The notes beneath the pieces were generated by a model that was not told where the DNA came from, did not search any database, and saw only the letters and a list, made by a program, of their open reading frames with translations. Source: Halobacteriovorax sp. GB3 (lineage in GTDB: Bacteria; Bdellovibrionota; Bacteriovoracia; Bacteriovoracales; Bacteriovoracaceae). Taken from it: a DNA stretch of 64,000 nt. Position numbers and translations under genes: made by a program. The stretch spans positions 63,409 through 127,408 of the forward strand of contig NZ_JAQSLN010000005.1 in the NCBI RefSeq assembly GCF_028649655.1, given 5' to 3'. Every line of letters starts with the position of its first letter. Position 1 is the first letter of the stretch. This document shows, one piece after another, positions 53,051 to 61,608 of the stretch.

Positions 53051-53096
53051 AAGTATACCTCTTAAATATATTATACTCATTTTACTTTTCAATTAC

Positions 53097-54461
53097 TTAG
53101 ACACAATCTCTTGCAATTCTTTCCTTCCATTCCCGACAATAATTAACGGATATATAACGCTGCTTTTTCATTGTTACACCTCCCTTTTGTCCTTTAATTC
53201 CTTTCAAGTTTTTAACCTGTGTATACATCAATGGAGGTCGATCTAAAGATAGCGAACTATAATCTGCGAGAAGAGATCCTATAATATCAAGGTGTTCTTG
53301 ATTTAATTTACTAATATTATCAACTTTAATAATCAAGTGAGCACTAGGATATCCGTCTATGTGAAACCAAAGATCATCTTTCTTCGCCCACTTTGTCCTT
53401 AGATAATCATTATCAACATCTCTATGGCCGACTGCCATAGTCATGCTTTCAGTAAGCTTATAGATATCTATTTTTCGATTATTCTCGTTCACAATTTTCT
53501 TTGCTTTATTTGTAATCCACACAGGAGTAACGATTGATGGTAGATCAAATTCAAATGGACTATTTCCCGATTCAAATTGCACAAGCTCTTCTTTCGTGTC
53601 TTCCAATCTTTTCTCAAGTAATGACTCTGCATTTCGTAATGACTTTATTTTTTCGAAAATTAAATTCTTACGCCCCCATTCATTTAAGCTCGATTCAAAC
53701 TTAAATCTAATACCTTCTATTTTAACTTTATATTCCTTAGGAACTTGCCAATTAGGATCTTCAACAAGTGATTTTAATTCTTTCCATTTAAGAACCTTCT
53801 TATAATCACTTTCAATATTCTTAATCTTTCGAGAAAGAAATCTCTTCTTTTTAGTAATCTTTTTAGTGCTTCCTTCTAGCAAATCAGACTCGTATTTATC
53901 TATCTCAAAATCTCGATCTTTTTCAGACACACTTCCAACTTCAACAGCTCCAAAACCAACTTCTTCTAATTTCTCATAAAGTAGTTCCTTAGCTTCACTA
54001 ATGTTTTCTACTTTCAACTTACCTTTCCAAGATGCGAATAACTCTACTCTTTCACTGACTTTATATATATGAGCAAAGTATAGATCCTTGCCTTTCCAGA
54101 AAAAATAAAAGAAATTCTTCTCGCCCTTTAACGTTTCAAATTCGAGCAATTTATCTTTTTCATTAAGTCTGATATCAACAAGAGAGCTAGATGATAGATA
54201 TTTTCTTAAGTATTCAAGATACTTATCAATAACCCTTACTTGTGAGGCAGGATGACGTTCCATAATCCAAAACCCAGAGTATTCAGATCCTCTTCCTAGG
54301 GCAAAGTACTTCGTCTTTCCAGGAAAACGTACAGCTACTGATATGAAATGCGGCGTCGACATTATCTTTTGAATTTTACCAAAGGACTTTTTACCATCTT
54401 GGTTTCCTTCGGGATTAATTTTATTAACATTTCGCTTTATTTCATTATAATTCAAATTCAT
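53097..54461 (-). CDS. NFACT (RqcH-like) RNA-binding protein, compact form
   Basis: NFACT proteins bind stalled 50S-peptidyl-tRNA and tag nascent chains in bacterial ribosome quality control. The chain (454 aa from the ATG at 54461) has a reduced N-terminal NFACT-N-like domain (ISVAVRFPGKTKYFALG). A long coiled coil (about 190-310) is followed by the NFACT-R domain with KWAKKDDLWFHIDGYPSAHLIIK. It is shorter than RqcH (about 570), so a full tailing function is not certain. A longer reading would run into mutS2. It is divergent from mutS2. Confidence 0.85.
   Translation of the reverse strand: MNLNYNEIKRNVNKINPEGNQDGKKSFGKIQKIMSTPHFISVAVRFPGKTKYFALGRGSEYSGFWIMERHPASQVRVIDKYLEYLRKYLSSSSLVDIRLNEKDKLLEFETLKGEKNFFYFFWKGKDLYFAHIYKVSERVELFASWKGKLKVENISEAKELLYEKLEEVGFGAVEVGSVSEKDRDFEIDKYESDLLEGSTKKITKKKRFLSRKIKNIESDYKKVLKWKELKSLVEDPNWQVPKEYKVKIEGIRFKFESSLNEWGRKNLIFEKIKSLRNAESLLEKRLEDTKEELVQFESGNSPFEFDLPSIVTPVWITNKAKKIVNENNRKIDIYKLTESMTMAVGHRDVDNDYLRTKWAKKDDLWFHIDGYPSAHLIIKVDNISKLNQEHLDIIGSLLADYSSLSLDRPPLMYTQVKNLKGIKGQKGGVTMKKQRYISVNYCREWKERIARDCV
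54424..54451 (+). promoter_or_regulatory. Sigma-70-type promoter giving a leaderless mutS2 transcript
   Basis: TTAACA (54424-54429), a 16-bp spacer and a perfect TATAAT (54446-54451) end eight bases before the mutS2 ATG at 54460. Transcription would begin at or within a base or two of the start codon. This fits the lack of any Shine-Dalgarno sequence. Confidence 0.6.
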
Positions 54462-56829
54462 GTCACACAACTTATTAAATAACTCAGAGTTTTTAGACTT
54501 AGTAGATTGGCCAGAAGTCGCCAATAATATTTCTACTTATTCACATTTTGATTTTACAAAAGAACAACTTCTTAAACAATTGAAGGCTAAGTCAAAAAGT
54601 GAAATTTTACAAAATTTTGATAATATTGACTTCTTTATCAAAAATTTTGAACAGTTCACTATTGGTAAAGAGAATTTCCTTACCTATATTCCTTCAAATC
54701 TAGAATCTAACTTTTCATCTATCGTAACAAAATCTGCTGAATTAACAATTAGACAGATTAATAGTCTCTGTCTAGCTTATGAATTGTATGGATCACTATA
54801 TAAGACCTTAATTGACTGGGAAAACTTTCAGGAATTCGAAATTGGTCAATCAGAAAAGGATAAGATCAGAAATAAATTTGTTAAGCCTCTTAGAATCTTT
54901 GTATCTAAAGAGGGTCATCAAGACTTAGAAAAACACCCGCTTCTAAGAGAATTATTTCAAAACCTAAGAGCTCTCGAAGAGCACTTGCGCTTTCGTTCTA
55001 CTGAGCTAATAAGAGATCAGAGATATTCAAAAATTATTCAATTTGAACAATTCGATATTGTAAGCGACCGGTTTGTTATCGCTGTAAGATCCGATTCATA
55101 TAAATCTGATCTTGGGTCTATTGTAGGCCGTTCTACAACTGGCCATACTTTATATATAGAACCTCCAGAACTCAGAAGTGCCAACAATTCAAAAATTGAA
55201 ATCACTTCTAAGATAGAAAGTGCTCTTTCTAAAATATGTCGAGATTTTACTCAGACAATTCAAAGCTTCTTACCAGAGTTTTTGAAGCTTATAGATTTCT
55301 TCAAACTCTATGATGAAATTTATATGAAGAGTCTTTATTCTCTCAATGCTGGTTTAAATAGACCTGAGATCATTGATGAGTTTTCAATTTCTATTGAAGG
55401 ATTATTTCATCCACTCATCAAGAATGCTGTAAAAAATGATATTGCTCTAGAGTCGAATAAACTCGGACTTGTTATTTCAGGACCTAATACCGGAGGGAAA
55501 ACGGTCACCCTTAAAAGTGTCATTATTACTCACTTATTTATGCATCTTGGGATTTTTGTTCCAGCAAAAAGAGCAAAACTCTATCCTGTTCAAGAATTAT
55601 ATTTTTATAGTCATGATCAACAAGACTTATCTCAGGGTTTAAGTTCATTTGCTTCAGAAGCAAAGAACTATTTAGAACTACTCTCTACGATTGGAACAAA
55701 TTCTTTGATCGTTATTGATGAAATTTTTAATTCAACTAGTTCTGAAGAAGCTTCAGCACTAGCGATTTCTTTACTTGAAAAAATACATCAAAAAAGTCAT
55801 TCAAAAGTAGTCCTTTCAACTCACCACCAATTATTTAAGACTCATATCCACTCTGATAATCAATATGTCTCGGCCTATGTTGGTTACGATATGGAAGAGC
55901 ATGCACCAACCTATAAGATTTTTCTTGGTGAGCCAGGAAGCTCAATGGCCTTAACAATCTTTGATGATTTATCAAAGAGATTTGGCGTTGAAACGAATAT
56001 TTCAGAAAAAGCACAACTTGTTCTCGATAGAAAACAAGTTTCTTACGAGAAATTATTAGAAGAGCTTTCTAAAAAGAAATCTCGTCTTGATAAACTTCTC
56101 ATGGAGAATGAAACTCTTAATAAAGACTTAAAAAACAAACGTAAGTCTTTAGAGGGAATCGTTCATTTAGAAAAAGAACGCATTATTAACAAATACGAAA
56201 AGAAAGTTAAGAAAATCGTTTCTCAAGCAGAAGATTTAAAGCGAAGAGCAAAACGTGGTGAATTCAACATAGGAAAGCGTTTTGATAAAGACTCGCATGG
56301 CCTTGTTCATTCTGTTGCTACGATGAAAGAAGACCTCTATCACAAGAACGAGCAACCACAACCTGCAACAACGACATTAAACTTGGAAGCACTCGCCTCA
56401 GGTGATGTAATCTATTCAACAATCCTTAAAAAGAACGTCGAAATCATAAGTATTAATCTTAGAAAGAAAGAAGTTCAAATTAAAAACGGAACGCTGAAAG
56501 CATGGATGCCAGCTAAGTCTTTTAAAGGCCTTAAAGATAAACATATTAAGAAAGTTCAACCGGAAGTCACTGTCCATGTTCAAAAAACGACTGTAGGAAA
56601 CATTGAAATCGATTGTAGAGGAATGCGTTTAGAAGAGTTCCAGCGCAAGGCCGAAACCTCTATCAACGAAGTGATTAGTGGAGATATACCTTTTTTAACA
56701 ATCATTCATGGTCATGGATCAGGGATTTTAAAGAAGTGGTTGCGTGAATATCTAAGTAAGCACAGAGAACTCTATTTTGAAAATTTAGATGGGAATGACG
56801 GCTGTACGAGAGTTTATCCTAAAGAGTAA
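54460..56829 (+). CDS. mutS2: MutS2-family ATPase/endonuclease with Smr domain
   Basis: MutS2 (RqcU) splits collided ribosomes in Bacillus and has been linked to recombination control elsewhere. The 789-residue protein lacks the mismatch-recognition domain of MutS. It has the MutS core helices, Walker A GPNTGGKTVTLK (about 341-352), Walker B LIVIDEIFNSTSSEE, a long coiled coil (about 525-600) and a KOW-like segment (SGDVIYSTILKKNVEII). The C-terminal Smr nuclease domain has IDCRGMRLEEF and HGHGSGILKKWLREYL. Its ATG shares two bases with the NFACT start on the other strand. Confidence 0.95.
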   Translation: MSHNLLNNSEFLDLVDWPEVANNISTYSHFDFTKEQLLKQLKAKSKSEILQNFDNIDFFIKNFEQFTIGKENFLTYIPSNLESNFSSIVTKSAELTIRQINSLCLAYELYGSLYKTLIDWENFQEFEIGQSEKDKIRNKFVKPLRIFVSKEGHQDLEKHPLLRELFQNLRALEEHLRFRSTELIRDQRYSKIIQFEQFDIVSDRFVIAVRSDSYKSDLGSIVGRSTTGHTLYIEPPELRSANNSKIEITSKIESALSKICRDFTQTIQSFLPEFLKLIDFFKLYDEIYMKSLYSLNAGLNRPEIIDEFSISIEGLFHPLIKNAVKNDIALESNKLGLVISGPNTGGKTVTLKSVIITHLFMHLGIFVPAKRAKLYPVQELYFYSHDQQDLSQGLSSFASEAKNYLELLSTIGTNSLIVIDEIFNSTSSEEASALAISLLEKIHQKSHSKVVLSTHHQLFKTHIHSDNQYVSAYVGYDMEEHAPTYKIFLGEPGSSMALTIFDDLSKRFGVETNISEKAQLVLDRKQVSYEKLLEELSKKKSRLDKLLMENETLNKDLKNKRKSLEGIVHLEKERIINKYEKKVKKIVSQAEDLKRRAKRGEFNIGKRFDKDSHGLVHSVATMKEDLYHKNEQPQPATTTLNLEALASGDVIYSTILKKNVEIISINLRKKEVQIKNGTLKAWMPAKSFKGLKDKHIKKVQPEVTVHVQKTTVGNIEIDCRGMRLEEFQRKAETSINEVISGDIPFLTIIHGHGSGILKKWLREYLSKHRELYFENLDGNDGCTRVYPKE

Positions 56830-56831
56830 TC

Positions 56832-57578
56832 TCACTCTATAGATGTTCCCATTCGTCCTGGCCTGATTTTAAAATTCTTATGTTCGCCAAAAGGCAATAT
56901 CATTGAGAACCAAACAAATAAGGCCTTTCCCTTAATATACTTTTCAGGAACTAGACCCCAGAATCTTGAATCGTGAGAAAAATCTCTATTATCACCCATA
57001 ACAAAATATTTTCCTTTTGGAATTTCTATTTTGTCATGAAAGTTACCATAGTAATTGTCATGATCTTGCTGAATAACATGTTTGTGCTTACCCGTTTCTA
57101 CTTCGTAGAACCTTAAGTTATAAACCTTAAACATATCATCCATGTCTTCCATGATTTTTCTACCATTGATCTCTTTAGCATGAATTGGTTTAGAGTTTAT
57201 ATAAACAACCTTATCCCTTATCTCTAAAGTATCACCAGGAACGCCTACAACCCTTTTTATAAAATTCGTAGAAGGATCTTGTGGAAATTTAAAAACAATA
57301 ACATCCCCTCTATCAGGACCATCTGTTTTAAATAAGTAAATTGGATCAAAGTTAATATCGAAGAATGAAAAATCTGAAAAAGGAATCTTGAGCCCATAGC
57401 TCATCTTATTGACGAGAATGAAATCACCTATCATCAAGGTTGGAATCATTGAGCCTGATGGAATTCTAAATGGTTCAAAAAAAGAACTTCTAAAGCTTAA
57501 AATGATTAAAGCGAGTACAGAGATTATTTTAACCTCTCTCAACACTTTGCTTCTCTTTGTCGCTTTATTTTCTTCCAT
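56832..57578 (-). CDS. lepB: Signal peptidase I
   Basis: LepB removes Sec and Tat signal peptides. The 248-residue protein has one N-terminal membrane segment (about 17-35). The catalytic Ser is in PSGSMIPTL (Ser43), the Lys base in NFIKRVVGVPGD (Lys108), and box E reads GDNRDFSHDSRFWG. The stop is two bases from the convergent mutS2 stop, with no terminator between. It begins one base after the transpeptidase stop. Confidence 0.97.
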   Translation of the reverse strand: MEENKATKRSKVLREVKIISVLALIILSFRSSFFEPFRIPSGSMIPTLMIGDFILVNKMSYGLKIPFSDFSFFDINFDPIYLFKTDGPDRGDVIVFKFPQDPSTNFIKRVVGVPGDTLEIRDKVVYINSKPIHAKEINGRKIMEDMDDMFKVYNLRFYEVETGKHKHVIQQDHDNYYGNFHDKIEIPKGKYFVMGDNRDFSHDSRFWGLVPEKYIKGKALFVWFSMILPFGEHKNFKIRPGRMGTSIE

Positions 57579-57579
57579 T

Positions 57580-58836
57580 TTATCTTGATGTCAGTAGAGC
57601 ATCACCATTAACAGGGTCAATCTTCTTATAGTAATAGTTGATGATTTTATTGGCCAAGAAAGTCGATTTTACGTACCACTTTTTCTTGTTTACAATCATA
57701 ACACAAATTGAAATACCTTTATCTTTTTCAGCACTTGAGGCAGGTTTTGCAAAGGTTGTCACCCAGTCTCTTTTCCCATATGGAATTCCACCAGTCAGAG
57801 AACCTGTCTTTGCTCCAACAATCAAATCTCTTCGCATCTTTCTAGGAAGTTTTCTTTCAAGAATTCTTGCTGTCCCTTTATTGGCCGTATACTCCATAAG
57901 AGACTCTAAGTAGTCTGCTGTTTCTTTACTATAAACTTTCTTTGAGCGAACTTCGTTATTCCAAATTAATTCTTTTGTTGTCTTATTCTTTACGTTTAAA
58001 ACCATTCGTGGATAAACAAGCTCTCCATCATTAGCAACAACTGAAGCAATCAGTGCGCCATGAATAGGACTAATGAGAGTTTCCTTATTAAAACCAGATG
58101 CTAATTCAGCTAAATGATAATCACTTCTTGGATGTACAAAGCGTGACTTTGAAAGATCAACATCAACCATAAGTTCTTCATTAAATCCAAACTTACTGGC
58201 CATATCAAAAAGCTCTTCTCCACTAATGTGATTAATTGCAGCTTTTCCAAAAACAACATTATTTGAAAAAGCAAATGCGTTTTTAAAACTCTGCTTTCTA
58301 GTCCAACGTGTTTTTTTATTTTTAAGCTGATACTTATAAAGAGTCGTTCCTCTACCTCTGTAAGTGAATACCGTTTTATTTTTAACATCAGCATCTTCAA
58401 CTAAAGCAGCTGATGTGATGACTTTAAATAAACTGGCAGAAGGATGTGTACTTGTAAAAGGAAGAACATCTGCGGGCTTATTTCCTTCTCGCTGATGTCC
58501 GATTGCAGTCAAAATATTTCCGTTATTATTATCAATGATAACGACTGATGTATAATCAGGTCTGTGTCTTCTTAAAAGCTTTCTAACATAAGAAGTAAGC
58601 TCATCATTAAAAGTATATTCTACTTCAAATAGATCATCTTCAAATTTAATGTCGTGTGGAAGTTTTAATTTACCAGGACCGAAGTGGTCCCCAATTTCAG
58701 ACTTAACAGTTTTCTTGATTTCGATTCTTCTCTTTCTCTCATACTCTTTCTGATAATGCTCAAGAGCAAAAGTGAAAGCTATCAATGAGAAGATCCCACC
58801 AAGAATGATATATTTCTTTTTTATTTTACCTATCAT
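57580..58836 (-). CDS. Penicillin-binding transpeptidase domain protein without extra domains
   Basis: The 418-residue protein has an N-terminal membrane anchor (about 9-25) and a transpeptidase domain. All three active-site motifs are present: SLFK (Ser135-Lys138), SNN (Ser191-Asn193) and KTG (Lys343-Gly345). It lacks the glycosyltransferase or dimerisation domain of class A/B high-molecular-mass PBPs. It lies between rlmE and lepB in one operon. It probably cross-links or trims peptidoglycan, perhaps in cell-wall remodelling. Confidence 0.88.
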   Translation of the reverse strand: MIGKIKKKYIILGGIFSLIAFTFALEHYQKEYERKRRIEIKKTVKSEIGDHFGPGKLKLPHDIKFEDDLFEVEYTFNDELTSYVRKLLRRHRPDYTSVVIIDNNNGNILTAIGHQREGNKPADVLPFTSTHPSASLFKVITSAALVEDADVKNKTVFTYRGRGTTLYKYQLKNKKTRWTRKQSFKNAFAFSNNVVFGKAAINHISGEELFDMASKFGFNEELMVDVDLSKSRFVHPRSDYHLAELASGFNKETLISPIHGALIASVVANDGELVYPRMVLNVKNKTTKELIWNNEVRSKKVYSKETADYLESLMEYTANKGTARILERKLPRKMRRDLIVGAKTGSLTGGIPYGKRDWVTTFAKPASSAEKDKGISICVMIVNKKKWYVKSTFLANKIINYYYKKIDPVNGDALLTSR

Positions 58837-58845
58837 AGGTATTAA

Positions 58846-59439
58846 TTATGCCTTAAAGTTTTTCCCTATGACAAAAAATTCTTTGCTGACTGAGCGTGTT
58901 GATTTTGGCTTCAAAAAATGGAAACTTTCAAACAAATTCTTTTGTTCTTTTAGGTATTGCTGAGCTTTATTAGAATCAAAGACCTTAATAACAAGGTTTC
59001 CACCAGGACGAAGAAACTGTGGAGCATGATAGAAGACCATTTCGATAAGGTTTAAACTTCGATCTTGATCAACTGATCTTATTCCAGTTGTATTTGGCGC
59101 CATATCTGAGACGATAACATCAAATTTTTTAGAAACTTCTAGTTCTTCTAGGTTTTGAATATCAAAGACGTCTTTTTCGAAAACTTTCACATTCTTAAGA
59201 TGCATAAGCTTTTTGTTCACTGGCTTAATATCACAGCCAACAACTAGCCCCTCTTCACCAATCACTTTTTGTGTATATTGAATCCAAGAGCCTGGGAAAT
59301 ATCCTAAGTCGATGACTTGATCACCTTTTTTTAAAACTTTGTACTTTTCATCTATCTCTTCTAGTTTATAGATACTTCGAGCGAGATACTTTTCTTTCTT
59401 AGCTTTTTTGAAATAGTGATCTTGGACTTTGAAACCCAT
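58846..59439 (-). CDS. rlmE: 23S rRNA 2'-O-ribose methyltransferase RlmE (FtsJ/RrmJ)
   Basis: RlmE methylates the 2'-O of a conserved uridine in the 23S A-loop. The 197-residue protein has the SAM motif VIDLGYFPGSWIQY (usual LGAAPGGW is varied), the conserved DMAPNTTG and KVFDS (catalytic Lys). The K-D-K-E tetrad can be traced (Lys in RSIYKL, Asp in SDMAP, Lys in VIKVF, Glu near the end). Length fits. Confidence 0.93.
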   Translation of the reverse strand: MGFKVQDHYFKKAKKEKYLARSIYKLEEIDEKYKVLKKGDQVIDLGYFPGSWIQYTQKVIGEEGLVVGCDIKPVNKKLMHLKNVKVFEKDVFDIQNLEELEVSKKFDVIVSDMAPNTTGIRSVDQDRSLNLIEMVFYHAPQFLRPGGNLVIKVFDSNKAQQYLKEQKNLFESFHFLKPKSTRSVSKEFFVIGKNFKA

Positions 59440-59454
59440 GACGAACCCTTATAA

Positions 59455-60360
59455 TTATGCGTAATTTTTCAGTTCGGTATTAATATCATACTTCTTAATT
59501 TTTGCAATTAAAGTCCCTTTGTTGAGAGCGAGATAGCGAGATGTTTGATTGATTTTGCCGAAATTCACCTTCAAAGCCTTTGAAATTAATTGTCTCTCGT
59601 ATGAATTCACCGACTCTTTAAAATTTGTAAATATTTCATGTTGTTCTTCACTTGAAAACTGTAACTTCCAGTTAAGAAAATCAATGTTCTTCAACGACTT
59701 ATCCTCAGTGCTTATAAGCATAGATTCACAACAATTTCTTAATTCTCTATAATTTCCTGGCCAGCAATAAAGGAGCATTTCATTTAAAAGTCCCTCGGTT
59801 ATTTTCTTTGAAATTTCAAAGTCTGCTTGAGCCTTGTAAAGCATTTTTAGAAGGACATTTCTATCAATTGTTTCTCTCAAAGGCTTAAGCTTTTTTTGAA
59901 CGCATGAAATTCTATAAAATAAATCTCTTCTAAACTTTCCCTCTTTCACTAATTGTAAAAGGTCTTCATTAGTTGCACATATAATGTGCCCATGAAACAT
60001 TCTTTTATCACTAGAACCGACTCGATAAAAAATTCTCTCATCCAAAAGAGTGAGGAGCTTAGCTTGTGAACTCAGTGTTAAAGATCCTATCTCATCCAAG
60101 AAAAGGACTCCGTTTGAAACTTTTGAAGCAAAGCCCTCCCTTTCACAATGGGCACCAGTAAAGGCTCCTTTGACATGACCAAACAATTCACTCTCAAATA
60201 ATTGGTCATTAAGTGTCGTTACATTCAATTGTAAAAATGGTCTGGATTTAAATGCTGATTTGGAAACGAGAGTTCGGACAGTTTGACTTTTTCCTACGCC
60301 ACTCTCTCCTATTAGCAAAACCGATCTCTTATTTTCTAGTGCTTTTAAAAGTGCATTCAT
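59455..60360 (-). CDS. Sigma-54-dependent transcriptional activator, AAA+ and HTH only
   Basis: The 301-residue protein is the AAA+ domain of bacterial enhancer-binding proteins. It has Walker A GESGVGKS (18-25), the sigma-54 contact loop GAFTGA (65-70), Walker B GVLFLDEIG and the arginine-finger region FRRDLFYRI. A Fis-type helix-turn-helix ends the chain (INQTSRYLALNKGTLIAKI). There is no N-terminal receiver, PAS or GAF domain, so activity must be set by other means (PspF style). Targets are unknown. It precedes rlmE by 15 bp. Confidence 0.93.
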   Translation of the reverse strand: MNALLKALENKRSVLLIGESGVGKSQTVRTLVSKSAFKSRPFLQLNVTTLNDQLFESELFGHVKGAFTGAHCEREGFASKVSNGVLFLDEIGSLTLSSQAKLLTLLDERIFYRVGSSDKRMFHGHIICATNEDLLQLVKEGKFRRDLFYRISCVQKKLKPLRETIDRNVLLKMLYKAQADFEISKKITEGLLNEMLLYCWPGNYRELRNCCESMLISTEDKSLKNIDFLNWKLQFSSEEQHEIFTNFKESVNSYERQLISKALKVNFGKINQTSRYLALNKGTLIAKIKKYDINTELKNYA

Positions 60361-60425
60361 AATTCCCCCCTTTTGATTTCACGTCAAAAATTGAGTTCAT
60401 CAATACATGCACTAATTATTTTTAA

Positions 60426-61187
60426 CTACTTAACGGCATTCTTTTTTTCTAGAATTTTCAAAATTGAATTTTGAATCGAATCTTTATACTCAGGTCTACA
60501 CCATAATAGATTTCCATCTATTTTCTTCTCAATACCTAAAGTAATTTCTTCACTTCCTTGATAGAGCGAAATACCTCTTTCTTTACATATTAGTGTGCCC
60601 GCTTTGATATCCCAGATATTTTTAGGTGTTCTCGAATACACAAAATCGCAAGCTCCAGCAGCGAGAAGCCCTAGTTTAAAAGCAATACTCCCCCTTGGAA
60701 GTATTTCGATATCATCAACTTGATCAATAAGGTATTTACCGCGACTGTGCTCTGAACGAGAAACTAATCCAACTAGTTTACTCATAGCTAATGGATTCGC
60801 TTGCTTTGATTGCTGGATGTCATCAGAAGCTATTTCAAAACCCGTAAATGGATTATAAATCCAACCCCACTCACTATCATGCGAATGTATCGAAAGCGAG
60901 ATCGCGCACTCGCCTATTCCCTTTGCCAACTCACGCGTTCCATCTATCGGATCGACGATCATGCAGGGATAGACTAAAGACTTCTGATCTTCTTCACTAA
61001 AAAAGTTAAGGCCCGCTTCTTTTGCAACTTCGTGCAAGAGATCAGATATATAAAGATCAACTTCGGTAACGAGTGAACGGTCCTCTTTTTCAAATTTTTT
61101 GAAATTTCTTTGTGTCCAATCGATTTCGCCGATTTTCTTTTGTACTTTTGTTTTGATTTCCTCTATGACACTCTGATCCAATCTCAT
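60426..61187 (-). CDS. Inositol monophosphatase family protein (IMPase/CysQ-like)
   Basis: The chain (253 aa from the ATG at 61187) has the metal-binding motifs of the Li-sensitive phosphatase family: SLVTEVD, FSEED (Glu), DPIDGTRELAKG and WDIKAGT. It may dephosphorylate inositol phosphate, 3'-phosphoadenosine phosphate or a sugar phosphate. A GTG at 61196 is rejected because GACGGAG would leave no spacing for it, while it is well placed for the ATG. Confidence 0.88.
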   Translation of the reverse strand: MRLDQSVIEEIKTKVQKKIGEIDWTQRNFKKFEKEDRSLVTEVDLYISDLLHEVAKEAGLNFFSEEDQKSLVYPCMIVDPIDGTRELAKGIGECAISLSIHSHDSEWGWIYNPFTGFEIASDDIQQSKQANPLAMSKLVGLVSRSEHSRGKYLIDQVDDIEILPRGSIAFKLGLLAAGACDFVYSRTPKNIWDIKAGTLICKERGISLYQGSEEITLGIEKKIDGNLLWCRPEYKDSIQNSILKILEKKNAVK

Positions 61188-61221
61188 TTTACCCACTCCG
61201 TCATCAACAAAACTTAATTAT

Positions 61222-61302
61222 TTCGTTCACTTTTTTTGCGAAAAGATGCTTTTTTCTGTTGACTCAAGTATTTTATCCACAAAATTTGCCAAGTTATTCA
61301 CA
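61222..61302 (+). repeat. Direct-repeat unit 1 with paired DnaA boxes
   Basis: This copy begins TTCGTTCAC, then TTTTTTTGCGA at 61231. It ends in the pair TTATCCACA (61273) and TTATTCACA (61294). The last 30 bp are identical to unit 2 at 24 of 30 positions by hand alignment. Confidence 0.55.
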
Positions 61303-61381
61303 ATCCGGTGTAAAAACGTCACCTTTTTGACCCCGCTTTTGTCAAGTATAAAAACCCTACTATTTCAGGAGCTTAGCACGC

Positions 61382-61454
61382 CTCGTTATTTTTTTTTGCG
61401 ACTCGCCAAATTTTAGCAAAAAGCTTTTCAACAAAATCACCAAAGTTATTCACA
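61382..61454 (+). repeat. Direct-repeat unit 2 with DnaA box
   Basis: This copy begins CTCGTTATT, then TTTTTTTGCGA at 61391. It ends in TTTTCAACA (61425) and TTATTCACA (61446), keeping the 21-bp periodicity of unit 1 with a shorter middle segment. Confidence 0.55.
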
Positions 61455-61608
61455 TTCGAGCCTCTTGTTAACACAAAAAATCACAATTCCTTACAGCTAA
61501 CACAACCCCAATAGAACCTAACAAAAGCTTAACAATGATTTTGAGAGTAAGAGACTTCAACCACACATAGTGCGTGGTTCGCAAGATCTAGACTTCTTTA
61601 CGACAAAA

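Larger units (their letters stand above)
61197..61608. other. Non-coding region with repeated DnaA-box-like sites
   Basis: No credible gene was found in these roughly 410 bp. The region is AT-rich. It contains TTATCCACA (61273-61281) and TTATTCACA (61294-61302), 21 bp apart, and a second TTATTCACA (61446-61454) with a 7-of-9 site TTTTCAACA 21 bp before it. Each pair is part of a longer imperfect direct repeat that also contains TTTTTTTGCGA. A hairpin AACCACGCA/TGTGTGGTT (minus strand, 61559-61579) lies after the small ORF stop. Confidence 0.6.
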
